A stretch of DNA of 37,929 bases from JBQTKD01 sp052389435 (GCA_052389435.1 JBQTIB010000122.1:1-37929), one strand, 5' to 3'. Shown: positions 1 through 8,136, counted from the stretch's first letter. Program-made: numbers and translations. The notes: generated by a model from the sequence alone, not told the origin.

Positions 1-127
1 TGAACGACCAGTGCTCCGGGAACACCTTGCGGATGTTCTTCTTCAGCCCCGCGTTCAGCCCGACCCGCTCGTCCAGATAGGTCGCGACCCCCGCCCCGGC
101 CTTCGCGGCACCGCTCAACTCGCTCAT
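1..127 (-). CDS. qcrB: Cytochrome bc1 complex cytochrome b subunit, N-terminal fragment
   Basis: QcrB is the cytochrome b subunit of the actinobacterial bcc complex, which takes electrons from menaquinol and passes them via QcrA and QcrC to the aa3 oxidase. Only about 42 N-terminal residues are present; the gene continues past base 1. The translation starts MSEL and contains LDERVGLNAGLKKNIRKVF followed by PEHWSF, the signature N-terminal amphipathic stretch of actinobacterial QcrB as I recall it. The ATG at 127-125 is preceded by a GAGGGG Shine-Dalgarno. It lies 73 nt downstream of qcrA on the same strand, completing the usual qcrC-qcrA-qcrB order. The transmembrane and haem-ligand parts are outside the window, so intactness cannot be judged. 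Confidence 0.9.
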   Translation of the reverse strand, partial: MSELSGAAKAGAGVATYLDERVGLNAGLKKNIRKVFPEHWSF

Positions 128-181
128 TCGGACCCCTCGTTCCTCGGCGCCCGCATGAGCGACGTCGCAACGTCCCTATTG

Positions 182-203
182 GTTCGCTCGCTGCGCTCGC
201 TCA
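182..203 (-). repeat. Short GCGAGCG direct repeat in the qcrA-qcrB spacer
   Basis: On the minus strand, immediately after (and touching) the qcrA stop, the sequence reads GCGAGCG-CA-GCGAGCG, a 7-nt direct repeat. The rest of the 73-nt spacer holds a GACGTTGCGACGTC stretch and then the qcrB Shine-Dalgarno. Similar GAGCGAGCGCAGCGAGC sequences are, from memory, scattered between genes in several actinobacteria, so this may be a dispersed extragenic repeat. No second copy was seen in this window. Confidence 0.35.
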
Positions 204-1235
204 CCCGCGCTCCCAGAAGCTCGCACCGACCGGGCCATCGAAGTCGCGGACGGCGACGAGGTAGCCCTCGTTGTCCACGGTGATGGCCAGCTGTTCCAGA
301 TTGCGCGCCGCCGGGCCGAACACGACCTTGCCGGAGTTGGCGAGGTCGAACGTCGACTGGTGGCACGGGCAGAGCATGTGGTGGGTGGTCTGCTCGTAGA
401 GCCCGAGCGGGCAACCCGCGTGGGAGCAGATCTTGGAGTAGGCCAGGATGCCCTGGTAGCTCTTCGCCGCGCAGATCGGGGAGACGATCTCCTCGGGGCG
501 CAGGCGAACCAGCAGGACCGCGGCCTTCGCAAGCTCGTTGAGCGAGACCTCGCCACCGCCCGGCTTCGCCGAGATGAGCGAACCCTTCTGCAGGTCCTCG
601 GGCTTGATCCGCCGTTCGCCGTTCGCGGTCACCAACTGGCGACGGTTCGGGTCGGCGAACAGCGTCTCGCGCAGCACCTTCTGCGGCAGCGGGCCCAGGT
701 CGCGCAGCGTGATCAGCGGCGCCAGCGGGAAGACCGCCAGCGCGCCGGCCAGCGAGGTCCAGATCATCTTGCGGCGGGGGAGCGCCGAGTCGGCGGCACC
801 GGCCTTCGCCAGCTCGAGCACCTCGGCGGTGTCCGCCGCCGAGGACTTCATCGGGTGACGCTCCTGAACCGCCTCTTCGGCGCTCATCAGCTTGCGGGCC
901 CAGTGGATGGCGCCGATGCCGAGGCAGAGCAGCGACAGGCCGAGGGTCACCCCGAGCGCGAAGTTCAGCGCGTTGACCGTGCCGAGGGTGACGACGCGGA
1001 GGTCGGTGTCCTTGTCGATCGTCACGAAGCAGACGATGAAGGCGAAGGTCAGCAGCGTGCTCAGGGTGAAGAGTGCTGCGACCTGCCGCTCGGCGCGGTT
1101 GGCCGCGCGCGGGTCGATGTCCGTACGCCGGGGCGTGTGGTGCGGCAGGCCCGGGTCGGCGAAGGGATGGTCCGCGGGGACGACCTCGTGGCCGTGTCCG
1201 GCGGAGGAGTGTGCGGGGTCGTGGTCGTTGCTCAT
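201..1235 (-). CDS. qcrA: Rieske iron-sulfur subunit of the cytochrome bc1 complex
   Basis: QcrA carries the 2Fe-2S cluster that takes the first electron from menaquinol at the membrane's outer face. The 344-residue protein has three hydrophobic segments (about 53-73, 84-110 and 158-178), as in actinobacterial QcrA, which differs from the one-segment proteobacterial form. The Rieske domain is C-terminal: C270-S-H272 with C275-PLG, then C289-P-C291-H292. C270/H272/C289/H292 are the cluster ligands and C275/C291 the disulfide pair. The ATG at 1235 overlaps the qcrC TGA in an ATGA junction, so translation is probably coupled. Length and all ligands are normal for the family. Confidence 0.96.
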   Translation of the reverse strand: MSNDHDPAHSSAGHGHEVVPADHPFADPGLPHHTPRRTDIDPRAANRAERQVAALFTLSTLLTFAFIVCFVTIDKDTDLRVVTLGTVNALNFALGVTLGLSLLCLGIGAIHWARKLMSAEEAVQERHPMKSSAADTAEVLELAKAGAADSALPRRKMIWTSLAGALAVFPLAPLITLRDLGPLPQKVLRETLFADPNRRQLVTANGERRIKPEDLQKGSLISAKPGGGEVSLNELAKAAVLLVRLRPEEIVSPICAAKSYQGILAYSKICSHAGCPLGLYEQTTHHMLCPCHQSTFDLANSGKVVFGPAARNLEQLAITVDNEGYLVAVRDFDGPVGASFWERG

Positions 1236-2017
1236 GACGCCTTCGCTCCGAGCCAGATGGTGAAGCCGATGAGCACGCCGATCACGATCGTCCACGCCAG
1301 CAGGCCCTCGGTCACCGGACCGATTCGGCCGAGGGAGTTGCCGCCGATGTCGGGCTCGGCCTGCATCGCCTTGAGGTAGGTGATGACGTCCTTCTTCTGC
1401 TCGGGCGTCAGCGCGCCGTCGTTGAAGACCGGCATCGCCTGGGGGCCGGTGAGCATGGCCTCGTACAGGTGCTTGCGGCTGGTGTCCTGCAGCGAGACCG
1501 CGTACTTGCCGCGGGTCAGCGCTCCGCCGTTGCCGGCGAAGTTGTGGCAGGAGGCGCAGTTGGTGCGGAAGATCTCGCCGCCCTCCTGCATGTCTCCGTC
1601 GGGGGCGTACTGGTCCTCGGTCGGGATGGCCGGGCCCGGGGCCAGCGAGGCGACGTAGGCGGCCATCGCCTGCGTCTCCTCCTCGTTGAACACGCGCGGC
1701 TTGATCGGGGCCTGGGCGGTCTTCGACTGCATCGGCATGCGGCCGGTACCGACCTGGAAGTCGACGGCGGCGGCGCCCACGCCGATCAGCGACGGTCCGT
1801 CGCTGGTGCCCTCGGCGTTGAGGCCGTGGCACGAGGAGCAGGAGGTGATGAAGAGGCTCTTGCCCTCCTCCACCGTCAGGGACGCGGCGCCACCGGCGGC
1901 CTCGGCGTCCCCCGACGGGGCGAAGGCCGCGTAGCCCGCGCCCACCACGCCTAGTGCCATGAGCAGTACGACGACCGCGGCCCACGGGTGGCGGCGTCGG
2001 GCGGAGAGTCGTTTCAC
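1232..2017 (-). CDS. qcrC: Dihaem cytochrome c subunit of the bcc complex
   Basis: QcrC is the membrane-anchored dihaem cytochrome c that replaces a soluble cytochrome c in Actinobacteria and wires the bcc complex directly to the aa3 oxidase. The 261-residue protein has an N-terminal membrane segment (about 11-33), two CxxCH haem sites (C60-SS-C63-H64 and C154-AS-C157-H158), candidate Met axial ligands in GRMPM and AMPVF, and a C-terminal membrane helix. I chose the GTG at 2017 because it gives an MKRLSARRRH start like Streptomyces QcrC and has AGGA 6 nt upstream; a GTG at 2035 would add six residues. It ends in a 4-nt overlap with qcrA and lies 84 nt after ctaE. Confidence 0.94.
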   Translation of the reverse strand: MKRLSARRRHPWAAVVVLLMALGVVGAGYAAFAPSGDAEAAGGAASLTVEEGKSLFITSCSSCHGLNAEGTSDGPSLIGVGAAAVDFQVGTGRMPMQSKTAQAPIKPRVFNEEETQAMAAYVASLAPGPAIPTEDQYAPDGDMQEGGEIFRTNCASCHNFAGNGGALTRGKYAVSLQDTSRKHLYEAMLTGPQAMPVFNDGALTPEQKKDVITYLKAMQAEPDIGGNSLGRIGPVTEGLLAWTIVIGVLIGFTIWLGAKAS

Positions 2018-2101
2018 GTCGGTCCTGTCGTTCACGGGCGGGGGACAGTTGCCTGTCGGTACGTCAGGTGGCGGTGCGCCGCCGAATGGAGCAGGTGGGG
2101 A

Positions 2102-2707
2102 CTACTTGAGCAGGTAGATCGCTCCGAACAGACCGATCCACACGACGTCGACGAAGTGCCAGTAGTACGACACCACGATCGCGCTGGTGGCCTGTTCGTG
2201 CGTGAAACGCCGCGCCGCGTAGGTGCGGCCGAGCACGAACAGGAAGGCGAACAGCCCCAAGGTCACGTGTAGACCGTGGAAGCCCGTCGTCAGATAGAAG
2301 ATCGACGAGTAGGCGTCGGAGGAGAGCGTGATGCCCTCGTTGACCAGTTCGGTGTACTCGACGGCCTGACCGGCGACGAAGAACGCGCCCATCAGGAACG
2401 TGATGATGAACCACATCCGCAGCTTCTCGACGTCCCCGCGCTCGGCGGCGAACACGCCCGCCTGACACGTGAACGAACTCAACACCAGAACGGTGGTGTT
2501 GACCGAGGCGAACGGCAGGTTGAGGTGGACGTAGTCCGGGGGCCAGTTGTCGGCGCCGTAGACGGAGCGCAGCGTGAAGTACATCGCGAACAGCGCCGCG
2601 AAGAACATCAGCTCCGAGGACAGCCACACGATCGTCCCGACGCTGACCATGTTGGGGCGATTAACGGCCCCGTGGGGAGCGTGCGATTCCACGGCTGATG
2701 CAGTCAC
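2102..2707 (-). CDS. ctaE: Cytochrome c oxidase subunit III
   Basis: CtaE is subunit III of the aa3 cytochrome c oxidase, a non-catalytic integral membrane subunit supporting subunit I. The 201-residue product has five hydrophobic segments and the family blocks VNRPNMVSVGTIVWLSSEL, FHGLHVTLGLF and YYWHFVDVVWI. Length is normal for the actinobacterial five-helix form. The start is taken as GTG 2707: no Shine-Dalgarno is visible, but a CATAAT hexamer ends exactly 7 nt upstream, which fits leaderless transcription. An ATG at 2716 would add three residues but overlaps that hexamer. It is the first gene of the ctaE-qcrCAB operon and divergent from the CtaG-type gene at 2809. Confidence 0.94.
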   Translation of the reverse strand: MTASAVESHAPHGAVNRPNMVSVGTIVWLSSELMFFAALFAMYFTLRSVYGADNWPPDYVHLNLPFASVNTTVLVLSSFTCQAGVFAAERGDVEKLRMWFIITFLMGAFFVAGQAVEYTELVNEGITLSSDAYSSIFYLTTGFHGLHVTLGLFAFLFVLGRTYAARRFTHEQATSAIVVSYYWHFVDVVWIGLFGAIYLLK

Positions 2708-2714
2708 GGACAGC

Positions 2715-2720
2715 ATTATG
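2715..2720 (-). promoter_or_regulatory. Candidate -10 box for a leaderless ctaE transcript
   Basis: On the minus strand CATAAT is followed by the 7-nt GCTGTCC and then the GTG start of ctaE. A -10 hexamer at this distance puts the transcription start on or next to the start codon. No convincing -35 hexamer is visible. Confidence 0.5.
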
Positions 2721-2796
2721 GGCCAGCGGTTCCCCCGTTCTGTGACCACCCCCGGTGACCTCGGCGACAGAGGAAAATGTGGACTGTGAGCCCAGT

Positions 2797-2802
2797 TAGG
2801 CT
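2797..2802 (+). promoter_or_regulatory. Candidate -10 box for the CtaG-type gene
   Basis: TAGGCT fits the actinobacterial TANNNT -10 pattern and lies 6 nt before GTG 2809. No spaced Shine-Dalgarno precedes that GTG, so a leaderless transcript is plausible. The -35 is not recognisable. Confidence 0.4.
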
Positions 2803-2808
2803 CCGAGG

Positions 2809-3768
2809 GTGTTGACGTCGCTTGTCCCCATGCACCCCGGTGCCGACGTCCCGGCCGAGCCACTGTCCGGTTGGCGCTATCTGACGGCCTGGAGCTTCGA
2901 GCCGCTGCCGCTGTTTGCGCTGGTGGCGAGCGCGGGGCTCTACCTCTACGGGGTCTCGCGGATGAAGGCGGCGGGCAATCCGTGGCCGCTCGGTCGAACG
3001 CTCGCCTTCGTGGTCGGCGGGCACGGTGCGCTGCTGCTGGCGGTCGCCTCACCGCTCGCCACCTACGACGTGACGTTGCTCTCGGTGCACATGGCCCAGC
3101 ACATGCTGCTGGCGATGGTCGCGCCGATTTTCCTGGTGCTCGGCGCCCCGATCACGCTCGCCCTGCGCACGCTCCCGCAGGGCGGGCGCAGGGCACTGCT
3201 GACGGTCCTGCACTCCCGGGTGGTGGGGGTGTTCACCTTCCCCGTGGTGGCCGGCGCGATCTTCGTCGCCAACCCCTTCGTCCTGTACTACAGCGGCCTC
3301 TACGAGCAGACCCTCCGGCACGCGTGGCTGCACGACCTCAACCACCTGCACTTCGTCGTGATCGGCAGCCTCTGGTTCGCGACGCTCATCGGCGTCGACC
3401 CCCTGCCCAACCGGGCCGGGTACCCGCTGCGCGTGATCTCGGCGTTCGTCACGCTGCCGTTCCACGCCTGGCTCGGCGTTTCGATCATGTCCGCGAACAC
3501 CCTGATCGCAGCGGACTGGTACACCTCGCTCGAGCGCGACTGGGGAGCGAGTCCGTTGAACGACCAGCAGACGGCCGGCGGCATCGTCTGGATCAGCGGC
3601 GATCTGATCGGCCTGCTGGTTTTCGCGGCGCTGTTCGCGCAGTGGGTGCGGGCCAGCGAGCGCGAGGCGCGCCGCGAGGACCGACGCCTCGACCGGCTCG
3701 ACGCGGTGGCGGCGCGCCGCTCGGTACCATTCGGCGATCCCCCGCCCGGTCGGGACGACGGTTGGTAG
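2809..3768 (+). CDS. ctaG: CtaG-type (caa3) cytochrome c oxidase assembly membrane protein
   Basis: Members of the Caa3 CtaG family are polytopic membrane proteins needed for maturation of haem-copper oxidases, probably at the copper-delivery step. The 319-residue product has about seven hydrophobic segments and conserved histidines in HMAQHMLLAM (near residue 92), HAWLHDLNHLHFVVIGSLW and FHAWLG. The C-terminal 45 residues are charged and Arg/Asp rich, presumably cytoplasmic. The start is uncertain: GTG 2809 fits a leaderless start, while ATG 2830 would remove seven residues. It is divergent from ctaE, the oxidase subunit it may help assemble. A 16-nt direct repeat spans the stop codon region (3747-3762 and 3773-3788). 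Confidence 0.85.
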   Translation: MLTSLVPMHPGADVPAEPLSGWRYLTAWSFEPLPLFALVASAGLYLYGVSRMKAAGNPWPLGRTLAFVVGGHGALLLAVASPLATYDVTLLSVHMAQHMLLAMVAPIFLVLGAPITLALRTLPQGGRRALLTVLHSRVVGVFTFPVVAGAIFVANPFVLYYSGLYEQTLRHAWLHDLNHLHFVVIGSLWFATLIGVDPLPNRAGYPLRVISAFVTLPFHAWLGVSIMSANTLIAADWYTSLERDWGASPLNDQQTAGGIVWISGDLIGLLVFAALFAQWVRASEREARREDRRLDRLDAVAARRSVPFGDPPPGRDDGW

Positions 3769-3788
3769 TCATCGGTCGGGACGACGGT
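3747..3788 (+). repeat. 16-nt direct repeat at the 3' end of the CtaG gene
   Basis: CGGTCGGGACGACGGT occurs at 3747-3762 and again at 3773-3788, a 26-bp period. The first copy encodes the last residues of the CtaG-type protein and the second lies just past its stop, so a small duplication probably occurred at the gene end. Confidence 0.6.
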
Positions 3789-3810
3789 GAGTAGTTAGAG
3801 GAGCGCGCCC

Positions 3811-4233
3811 GTGTCCGCACCGCAGCCGACCGTCGAGACCACGATGAAGATCCTGGTCTACAGCGACGACGTGAACACCCGTGCCGCCGTGCGCCTGGCG
3901 CTCGGGCGCCGTCCGGCGCCGGAACTGCCGCGCATCGAGATCCTCGAGGTGGCCACGCCGGCCGCCGTGGTTGCGGCGATGGACGCCGGCGGCGTCGACG
4001 TCGCCGTGTTCGACGGCGAGGCCGTGCCGGCGGGCGGGATGGGCCTGTGCCGGCAGATGAAGGACGAGATCTTCCGCTGCCCGCCGATCCTGGTGCTCAT
4101 CGGTCGCCCGCAGGACGGCTGGCTGGCCACCTGGTCGAAGGCCGACGGGGTCGTGTCGCACCCGCTCGACCCGATGGCCGTCGCCGACGCGGTCGCCGCG
4201 CTCATGCGCCGCCGGCTGCTGCCCGTCACGTGA
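3811..4233 (+). CDS. Degenerate response-regulator receiver protein
   Basis: This 140-residue protein has one CheY-like domain and no output domain. The beta-1 acidic pair is present (YSDD near residues 18-20), as is an Asp at the phosphoacceptor position (VAVFDGE). The conserved Thr/Ser position reads LVLIGR, and the near-invariant Lys of the KP motif is replaced: the loop reads SHPLDP. Loss of the Lys argues against ordinary phosphorelay switching, so it may act as a binding module. GTG 3811 has AGAGGAG 7 nt upstream; an internal ATG at 3844 lacks a good site. Its stop overlaps trpD by 4 nt (GTGA), so the two are probably co-translated. Its function is unknown. Confidence 0.8.
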   Translation: MSAPQPTVETTMKILVYSDDVNTRAAVRLALGRRPAPELPRIEILEVATPAAVVAAMDAGGVDVAVFDGEAVPAGGMGLCRQMKDEIFRCPPILVLIGRPQDGWLATWSKADGVVSHPLDPMAVADAVAALMRRRLLPVT

Positions 4234-5267
4234 GCAGGACCTGGCCGGCGCTCCTCGGCGCGCTCCTGCGCCGAGAGGATCTCGCGGCCGAGGACACCGC
4301 CTGGGCCATGGATCAGATCATGGCCGGGGACGCCACCCCGGCTCAGATCGCCGGCTTCGCGGTGGCGCTGCGCGCCAAGGGCGAGACCGTGCCCGAGTTC
4401 GAGGGCCTGGTCCGCGCGATGCTCGAACGCGCCACGCTCATCGACGTGCCGGGACCGATCGTCGACATCGTCGGCACCGGCGGAGATCAGGCGCACACCG
4501 TCAACATCTCCACGATGGCCACGATCGTGGTGGCGGCCACCGGTGCGCGCGTGGTCAAGCACGGCAACCGCGCGGCGTCCTCGAGCTGCGGCACCGCCGA
4601 CGTGCTCGAGGAGCTCGGCGTGGTCCTCGACCTGCCGGCCGACGCCGTCGTCGAGGTGGCGCTGCAGGCCGGGGTCACCTTCTGCTTCGCCCCGATGTTC
4701 CACCCGGCGTTGCGCCACGCGGGCGCGCCGCGGCGCGAGCTCGGCATCCCCACGATGTTCAACTTCCTCGGCCCGCTGGCCAACCCGGCTCGCCCGGGCT
4801 TTCAGGCCGTGGGGGTCGCCGATCGGCGGATGGCGCCGATCATGGCCGGCGTCCTGGCCGTCCGCGGGGTGACCGCACTGGTGTTCCGCGGCGACGACGG
4901 CCTCGACGAGCTTTCGACCGCCGCCACCTCCAGCTACTGGGAGGTGCGCGGCGGGACGGTCGTCGAGGGCACCCTGGAACCCTTGGAGTTGGGCGTTCCG
5001 CGGTCGGCGCCCGAGGCGCTGCGCGGCGGGGACGCGAAGGTCAACGCCGCCGTGGTCCGCGACCTCGTCGCAGGCAAGCCCGGCCCGGTGCGCGACGCGG
5101 TGCTGCTCAACGCCGGCGCCGCGCTGGCGACCTTCGACGCCTCCGGCGCGCCGCTGCCCGACCGAATCCGCGCGGGGGTCGAGACCGCGGCCGCGGCCGT
5201 GGACTCGGGTGCGGCCGCGGCCAAGCTCGACCTGTGGATCGAAACGAGCCGTCGACTTCGCGGCTAG
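4230..5267 (+). CDS. trpD: Anthranilate phosphoribosyltransferase
   Basis: TrpD transfers the phosphoribosyl group of PRPP to anthranilate, the second step of tryptophan synthesis from chorismate. The 345-residue protein has the helical N-terminal domain and the diagnostic PRPP/anthranilate motifs: VGTGGDQ (about 81-87), TVNIST, KHGNRAASSSCGT (110-122) and the FAPMFHPALRHAGAPRRELG block ending in NFLGPLANP. All catalytic motifs are intact and the length is normal. The GTG start overlaps the receiver gene's TGA. No other trp genes are nearby, so trpD is isolated, as it is next to the ctaE-qcr locus in mycobacteria. It converges on the following minus-strand gene with only 3 nt between stops and no terminator hairpin. 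Confidence 0.97.
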   Translation: MSRTWPALLGALLRREDLAAEDTAWAMDQIMAGDATPAQIAGFAVALRAKGETVPEFEGLVRAMLERATLIDVPGPIVDIVGTGGDQAHTVNISTMATIVVAATGARVVKHGNRAASSSCGTADVLEELGVVLDLPADAVVEVALQAGVTFCFAPMFHPALRHAGAPRRELGIPTMFNFLGPLANPARPGFQAVGVADRRMAPIMAGVLAVRGVTALVFRGDDGLDELSTAATSSYWEVRGGTVVEGTLEPLELGVPRSAPEALRGGDAKVNAAVVRDLVAGKPGPVRDAVLLNAGAALATFDASGAPLPDRIRAGVETAAAAVDSGAAAAKLDLWIETSRRLRG

Positions 5268-5270
5268 GCG

Positions 5271-5549
5271 CTACTCCAGGCCGATGGCGAAGGCGGCGTC
5301 GAGGTCGTGGCGGGAGTAGGTCCGGAACGCGATGTGCGTCTCGGTGGCGACGATGCCCGGGGTCTTGTTCAGCAGGCCGGGAATCACCTCGGCCAACTGG
5401 TCGTGGTGCTTGACCCGGACCATCGCGACGAGGTCGTGCTCGCCGGTGACGGAGTAGACCTCGCTGACGCCGGCCAGCTGCGCGATGGCCTCGCCGACCT
5501 CGGGGACCCGACCGACGTCTGCCTTGATGAGCACGATCGCGGTGATCAC
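5271..5549 (-). CDS. Stand-alone Lrp/AsnC ligand-binding (RAM) domain protein
   Basis: The 92-residue product is a ferredoxin-like alpha/beta-barrel domain of the Lrp/AsnC C-terminal type, without the helix-turn-helix half. It begins MITAIVLIKADVGRV and carries the GVSEVYSVTGEHDLVAMVRV strand-loop and a TPGIVATETHIAF strand typical of the family. Stand-alone versions usually form dimers or octamers that bind amino acids or modulate full Lrp proteins; the ligand here cannot be read from sequence. GTG 5549 overlaps the rhomboid gene's TGA by 4 nt (GTGA), with AAGG upstream inside the rhomboid gene, so the two are co-translated. Confidence 0.88.
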   Translation of the reverse strand: MITAIVLIKADVGRVPEVGEAIAQLAGVSEVYSVTGEHDLVAMVRVKHHDQLAEVIPGLLNKTPGIVATETHIAFRTYSRHDLDAAFAIGLE

Positions 5550-6349
5550 GTTCGTCGCCTTTCCTTCGATTGCCGGCCCCTCGGCGGTCGATCGGGGACT
5601 TCTCGGCGGTTGCCGATGTAGAGGATCGCCAGGACGAAGCCGACCGCGAAGCCGACCACGTGCGCGACGTAGGCGACCTGGCCCTCGCCGAGCCCGCCCC
5701 CGTTGGCGTAGACCGCCTGCAGGATGAACCAGCTCGACAGGACCGCCCACGCCGGGATCGGCAGCGGGATGAAAAACAGGAACGGCACCAAGGCGATGAC
5801 CCGGGCCTTCGGGAACAGCCACAGGTACGCCCCGAGCACGCCGGCGATCGCGCCCGACGCCCCGACCAGCGGGGCGTCGGAATCGGGTTGGGTGAAGGCG
5901 AACGCGTAGGCCGCGGTGTACCCGACCAGCAGGTAGAACGCCAGGAACTTGAGTCTGCCGAGCCGGTCCTCGACGTTGTTCCCGAACACGTAGAGAAAGA
6001 GCATGTTGCCGAGCAGGTGGAGCAGGCCGCCGTGCAGGAACATCGACGTGAGCGCGGACAGGGGTGCGCTCTTTTCGTAGTCCGCCCGGCAGGGCACCAG
6101 CCGGCCGTTGTCGTCGCGGGTGACGAACGACTTCGTCTCCTCGACGCTGTTGGTGGTCAGCTCCCGCGGCACTGCCGCGTAGTGCTGGATGAACGCCTCC
6201 TCCGAGCACGCCCGCGGGGCGTCGGGCGGCAGGCCCTCGCTCGAGACGGCCGGACCGAAGAAGTAGACGGCGACGTTCAGCAGGATCAGCACGTAGGTGA
6301 CCACGGCGAACCGCTTGGTCGGGTTCCGGTCGTGGATGGGGATGACCAC
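5546..6349 (-). CDS. Rhomboid-family intramembrane serine protease
   Basis: Rhomboids cleave transmembrane substrates inside the bilayer with a Ser-His dyad. The 267-residue protein shows FLHGGLLHLLGNMLFLYVFG (loop 1/TM2), the nucleophile in GASG (S165) and the partner H230 in YVAHVVGFAVG. About six membrane helices are predicted, with a long lumen-side insert (about 32-95) between TM1 and TM2 that contains two cysteines (C48 and C87). The start is GTG 6349, with AAGGA 7 nt upstream. It is the middle gene of a minus-strand set, 80 nt after the exonuclease/UvrC gene and overlapping the Lrp-type gene by 4 nt. Substrates are unknown. Confidence 0.9.
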   Translation of the reverse strand: MVIPIHDRNPTKRFAVVTYVLILLNVAVYFFGPAVSSEGLPPDAPRACSEEAFIQHYAAVPRELTTNSVEETKSFVTRDDNGRLVPCRADYEKSAPLSALTSMFLHGGLLHLLGNMLFLYVFGNNVEDRLGRLKFLAFYLLVGYTAAYAFAFTQPDSDAPLVGASGAIAGVLGAYLWLFPKARVIALVPFLFFIPLPIPAWAVLSSWFILQAVYANGGGLGEGQVAYVAHVVGFAVGFVLAILYIGNRREVPDRPPRGRQSKERRRT

Positions 6350-6429
6350 GACCGCATCCTTGCGTACCGGGCTGTGGCGGTGCTTCGGATCGGCGTCGAC
6401 GCGGCCGACGGACTCGATCGAGGGGCGAG

Positions 6430-8130
6430 CTACGAGGCAGTGAGCCATTCGACCCAGCGGCCCGCGCCGTGGGTCGGGGAGGACCACTCGCCGTCCAGGC
6501 TCACCAGGCGGGTGCCCGGCTGCTCCAGCCAGCGCAGGATCGTCTCGGTCTCCTCGGCGAGGGCGGCCGGCAGGGGGCCCGGGCCGGGCAGGACGGTCGC
6601 GGCGGTGGCGAGGGCGAGGTCCACCTCGACCAGGACGGCGCGCGCGTTCGGCGCGGTCGCCGCGGCGGCCAGCCGGCCGTGCCGGACGACGGCGATGTCC
6701 CAGACTCCGTCCTCGCGCCGCCGCGCGGCGACCATCTGGGCACACTCGTTCAGACCCCGCAGCCGCTGCAGACGCGCAGCGGTCCGGGCGAAGGCGGCCA
6801 GGCGGTCCCGTGCGACGGCGGCATCCTCGTACCGGCCGGCGGCTGCGAGCCGCTCGAGGCGGGTACGCAGCCGCTCGACGAGTTCCCGCGAGTCCGTCTG
6901 CATCGCCGTGCGCACGGCGAGGGCGTGCTCGGCGTACTCGGCGGGGCTCTCGCGACCGTCGCACGGCGCATTGCAGCGGCCCATCTCGGCCAGTGCGCAC
7001 GCGGGACTGACCTTCCGGGGGGACAGCGCCGTGCGGCACTGCCGAATCCGAAACGCCTCGTGTGCCGCCGCCATGGCGTCCTCGGCCAACCGGGCGGAGG
7101 AGAACGGCCCGAGGTAGGCCGCGGCGTCCGGCCGGACCTGGCGGACCAGGGACAGGCGGGGGAAGGCCTCGTCGGTCAGCTTGAGCCAGACCGCGCGTTC
7201 GGGGAACCGCGACCGCCGGTTGTACCGCGGCTTGTGCTCGGCGATCAGCCGGAGCTCGCGGACCTGCGCCTCGAGGCGGGTGGCGCACACGATCGGGACC
7301 ACGCGCTCGGCGAGGCCGACCATCTCCGCCATGCGCGCCCGCTGCTCGGAGGAGGTGAAGTAGGAGCGGACCCGGGTGCGCATGTTGACCGAGGTGCCGA
7401 CGTAGAGCACCTCGCCGCGGCCGTCCTCGAAGCGGTAGACGCCCGGGAGTTCGGGCACCCCCTCGGCCAGGTACCGCTTGCGCCGCTGTTCGCTGCGCAC
7501 CTTCGAGGAGTACCGAGTCAGTTCCTCCAACGAGTGCACACCGACACCGCCGAGGCGTTCGAGCAGGCCGTGCAGCACGTCGACCGTGGCGCGGGCGTCG
7601 TCGAGGGCCCGGTGGTTCGGCGTGGTGGGGGAGCGGAACACGCGTGCGAGCGTGCCGAGCTTGCAGTTCGGCGCCTCGTCCCGCGTGACGACGTGCCGCG
7701 CGAGGCGCACCGTGTCCACGACGGTCGGTGCGGGCCAGGGGTGACCGTGCCTCGCGCAGGCGGCCTTGAGGAAGCCGACGTCGAACGGTGCGTTGTGCGC
7801 CACGAGGACCGCCCCCGCGGCGAACTCGAGGAAGGCGGGCAGGGCGGCCTCCAGGCGCGGGGCCCCGGCCACCATGGAGTCCGTGATGCCGGTGAGGACG
7901 GAGATGAAGGCGGGGATGGGAGTGCCTGGGTCGACCAGGGTGGCGAACTCGCCGAGCCGCTGTCCGCCGCGCACCTTCACGGCGCCGATCTCGGTGATGC
8001 CGTCCTCGGCGCGCGAACCGGTGGTCTCGAGGTCGACCACGACGAAGGTGACCTCGCGCAACGGGGTGCCCAGCTCGTCGAAGCTGGTTTGCACCGCTGG
8101 GGCGTGGGGGGCGATGGCGACCGGGGTCAT
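6430..8130 (-). CDS. DEDDh exonuclease fused to UvrC-like GIY-YIG nuclease
   Basis: The 566-residue protein joins two nucleases. Residues about 25-195 are a DnaQ/epsilon-type 3'-5' exonuclease with VVVDLETTG (Asp/Glu), AHNAPFDVGFL (Asp) and HRALDDAR (His/Asp), a complete DEDDh set. Residues about 225-310 are a GIY-YIG endonuclease domain (PGVYRFEDGRGEVLYVGTS and RVRSYF), followed by UvrC-like sequence including a UVR-type helix (ERLAAAGRYEDAAVARDRL). Such fusions (Rv2191 type, from memory) are common in Actinobacteria and are thought to act in DNA repair. The C-terminal RNase H-like part of true UvrC is not apparent. The ATG has no Shine-Dalgarno but TACGGT ends 6 nt upstream, fitting a leaderless mRNA. 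Confidence 0.9.
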   Translation of the reverse strand: MTPVAIAPHAPAVQTSFDELGTPLREVTFVVVDLETTGSRAEDGITEIGAVKVRGGQRLGEFATLVDPGTPIPAFISVLTGITDSMVAGAPRLEAALPAFLEFAAGAVLVAHNAPFDVGFLKAACARHGHPWPAPTVVDTVRLARHVVTRDEAPNCKLGTLARVFRSPTTPNHRALDDARATVDVLHGLLERLGGVGVHSLEELTRYSSKVRSEQRRKRYLAEGVPELPGVYRFEDGRGEVLYVGTSVNMRTRVRSYFTSSEQRARMAEMVGLAERVVPIVCATRLEAQVRELRLIAEHKPRYNRRSRFPERAVWLKLTDEAFPRLSLVRQVRPDAAAYLGPFSSARLAEDAMAAAHEAFRIRQCRTALSPRKVSPACALAEMGRCNAPCDGRESPAEYAEHALAVRTAMQTDSRELVERLRTRLERLAAAGRYEDAAVARDRLAAFARTAARLQRLRGLNECAQMVAARRREDGVWDIAVVRHGRLAAAATAPNARAVLVEVDLALATAATVLPGPGPLPAALAEETETILRWLEQPGTRLVSLDGEWSSPTHGAGRWVEWLTAS

Positions 8131-8136
8131 GGGGGG

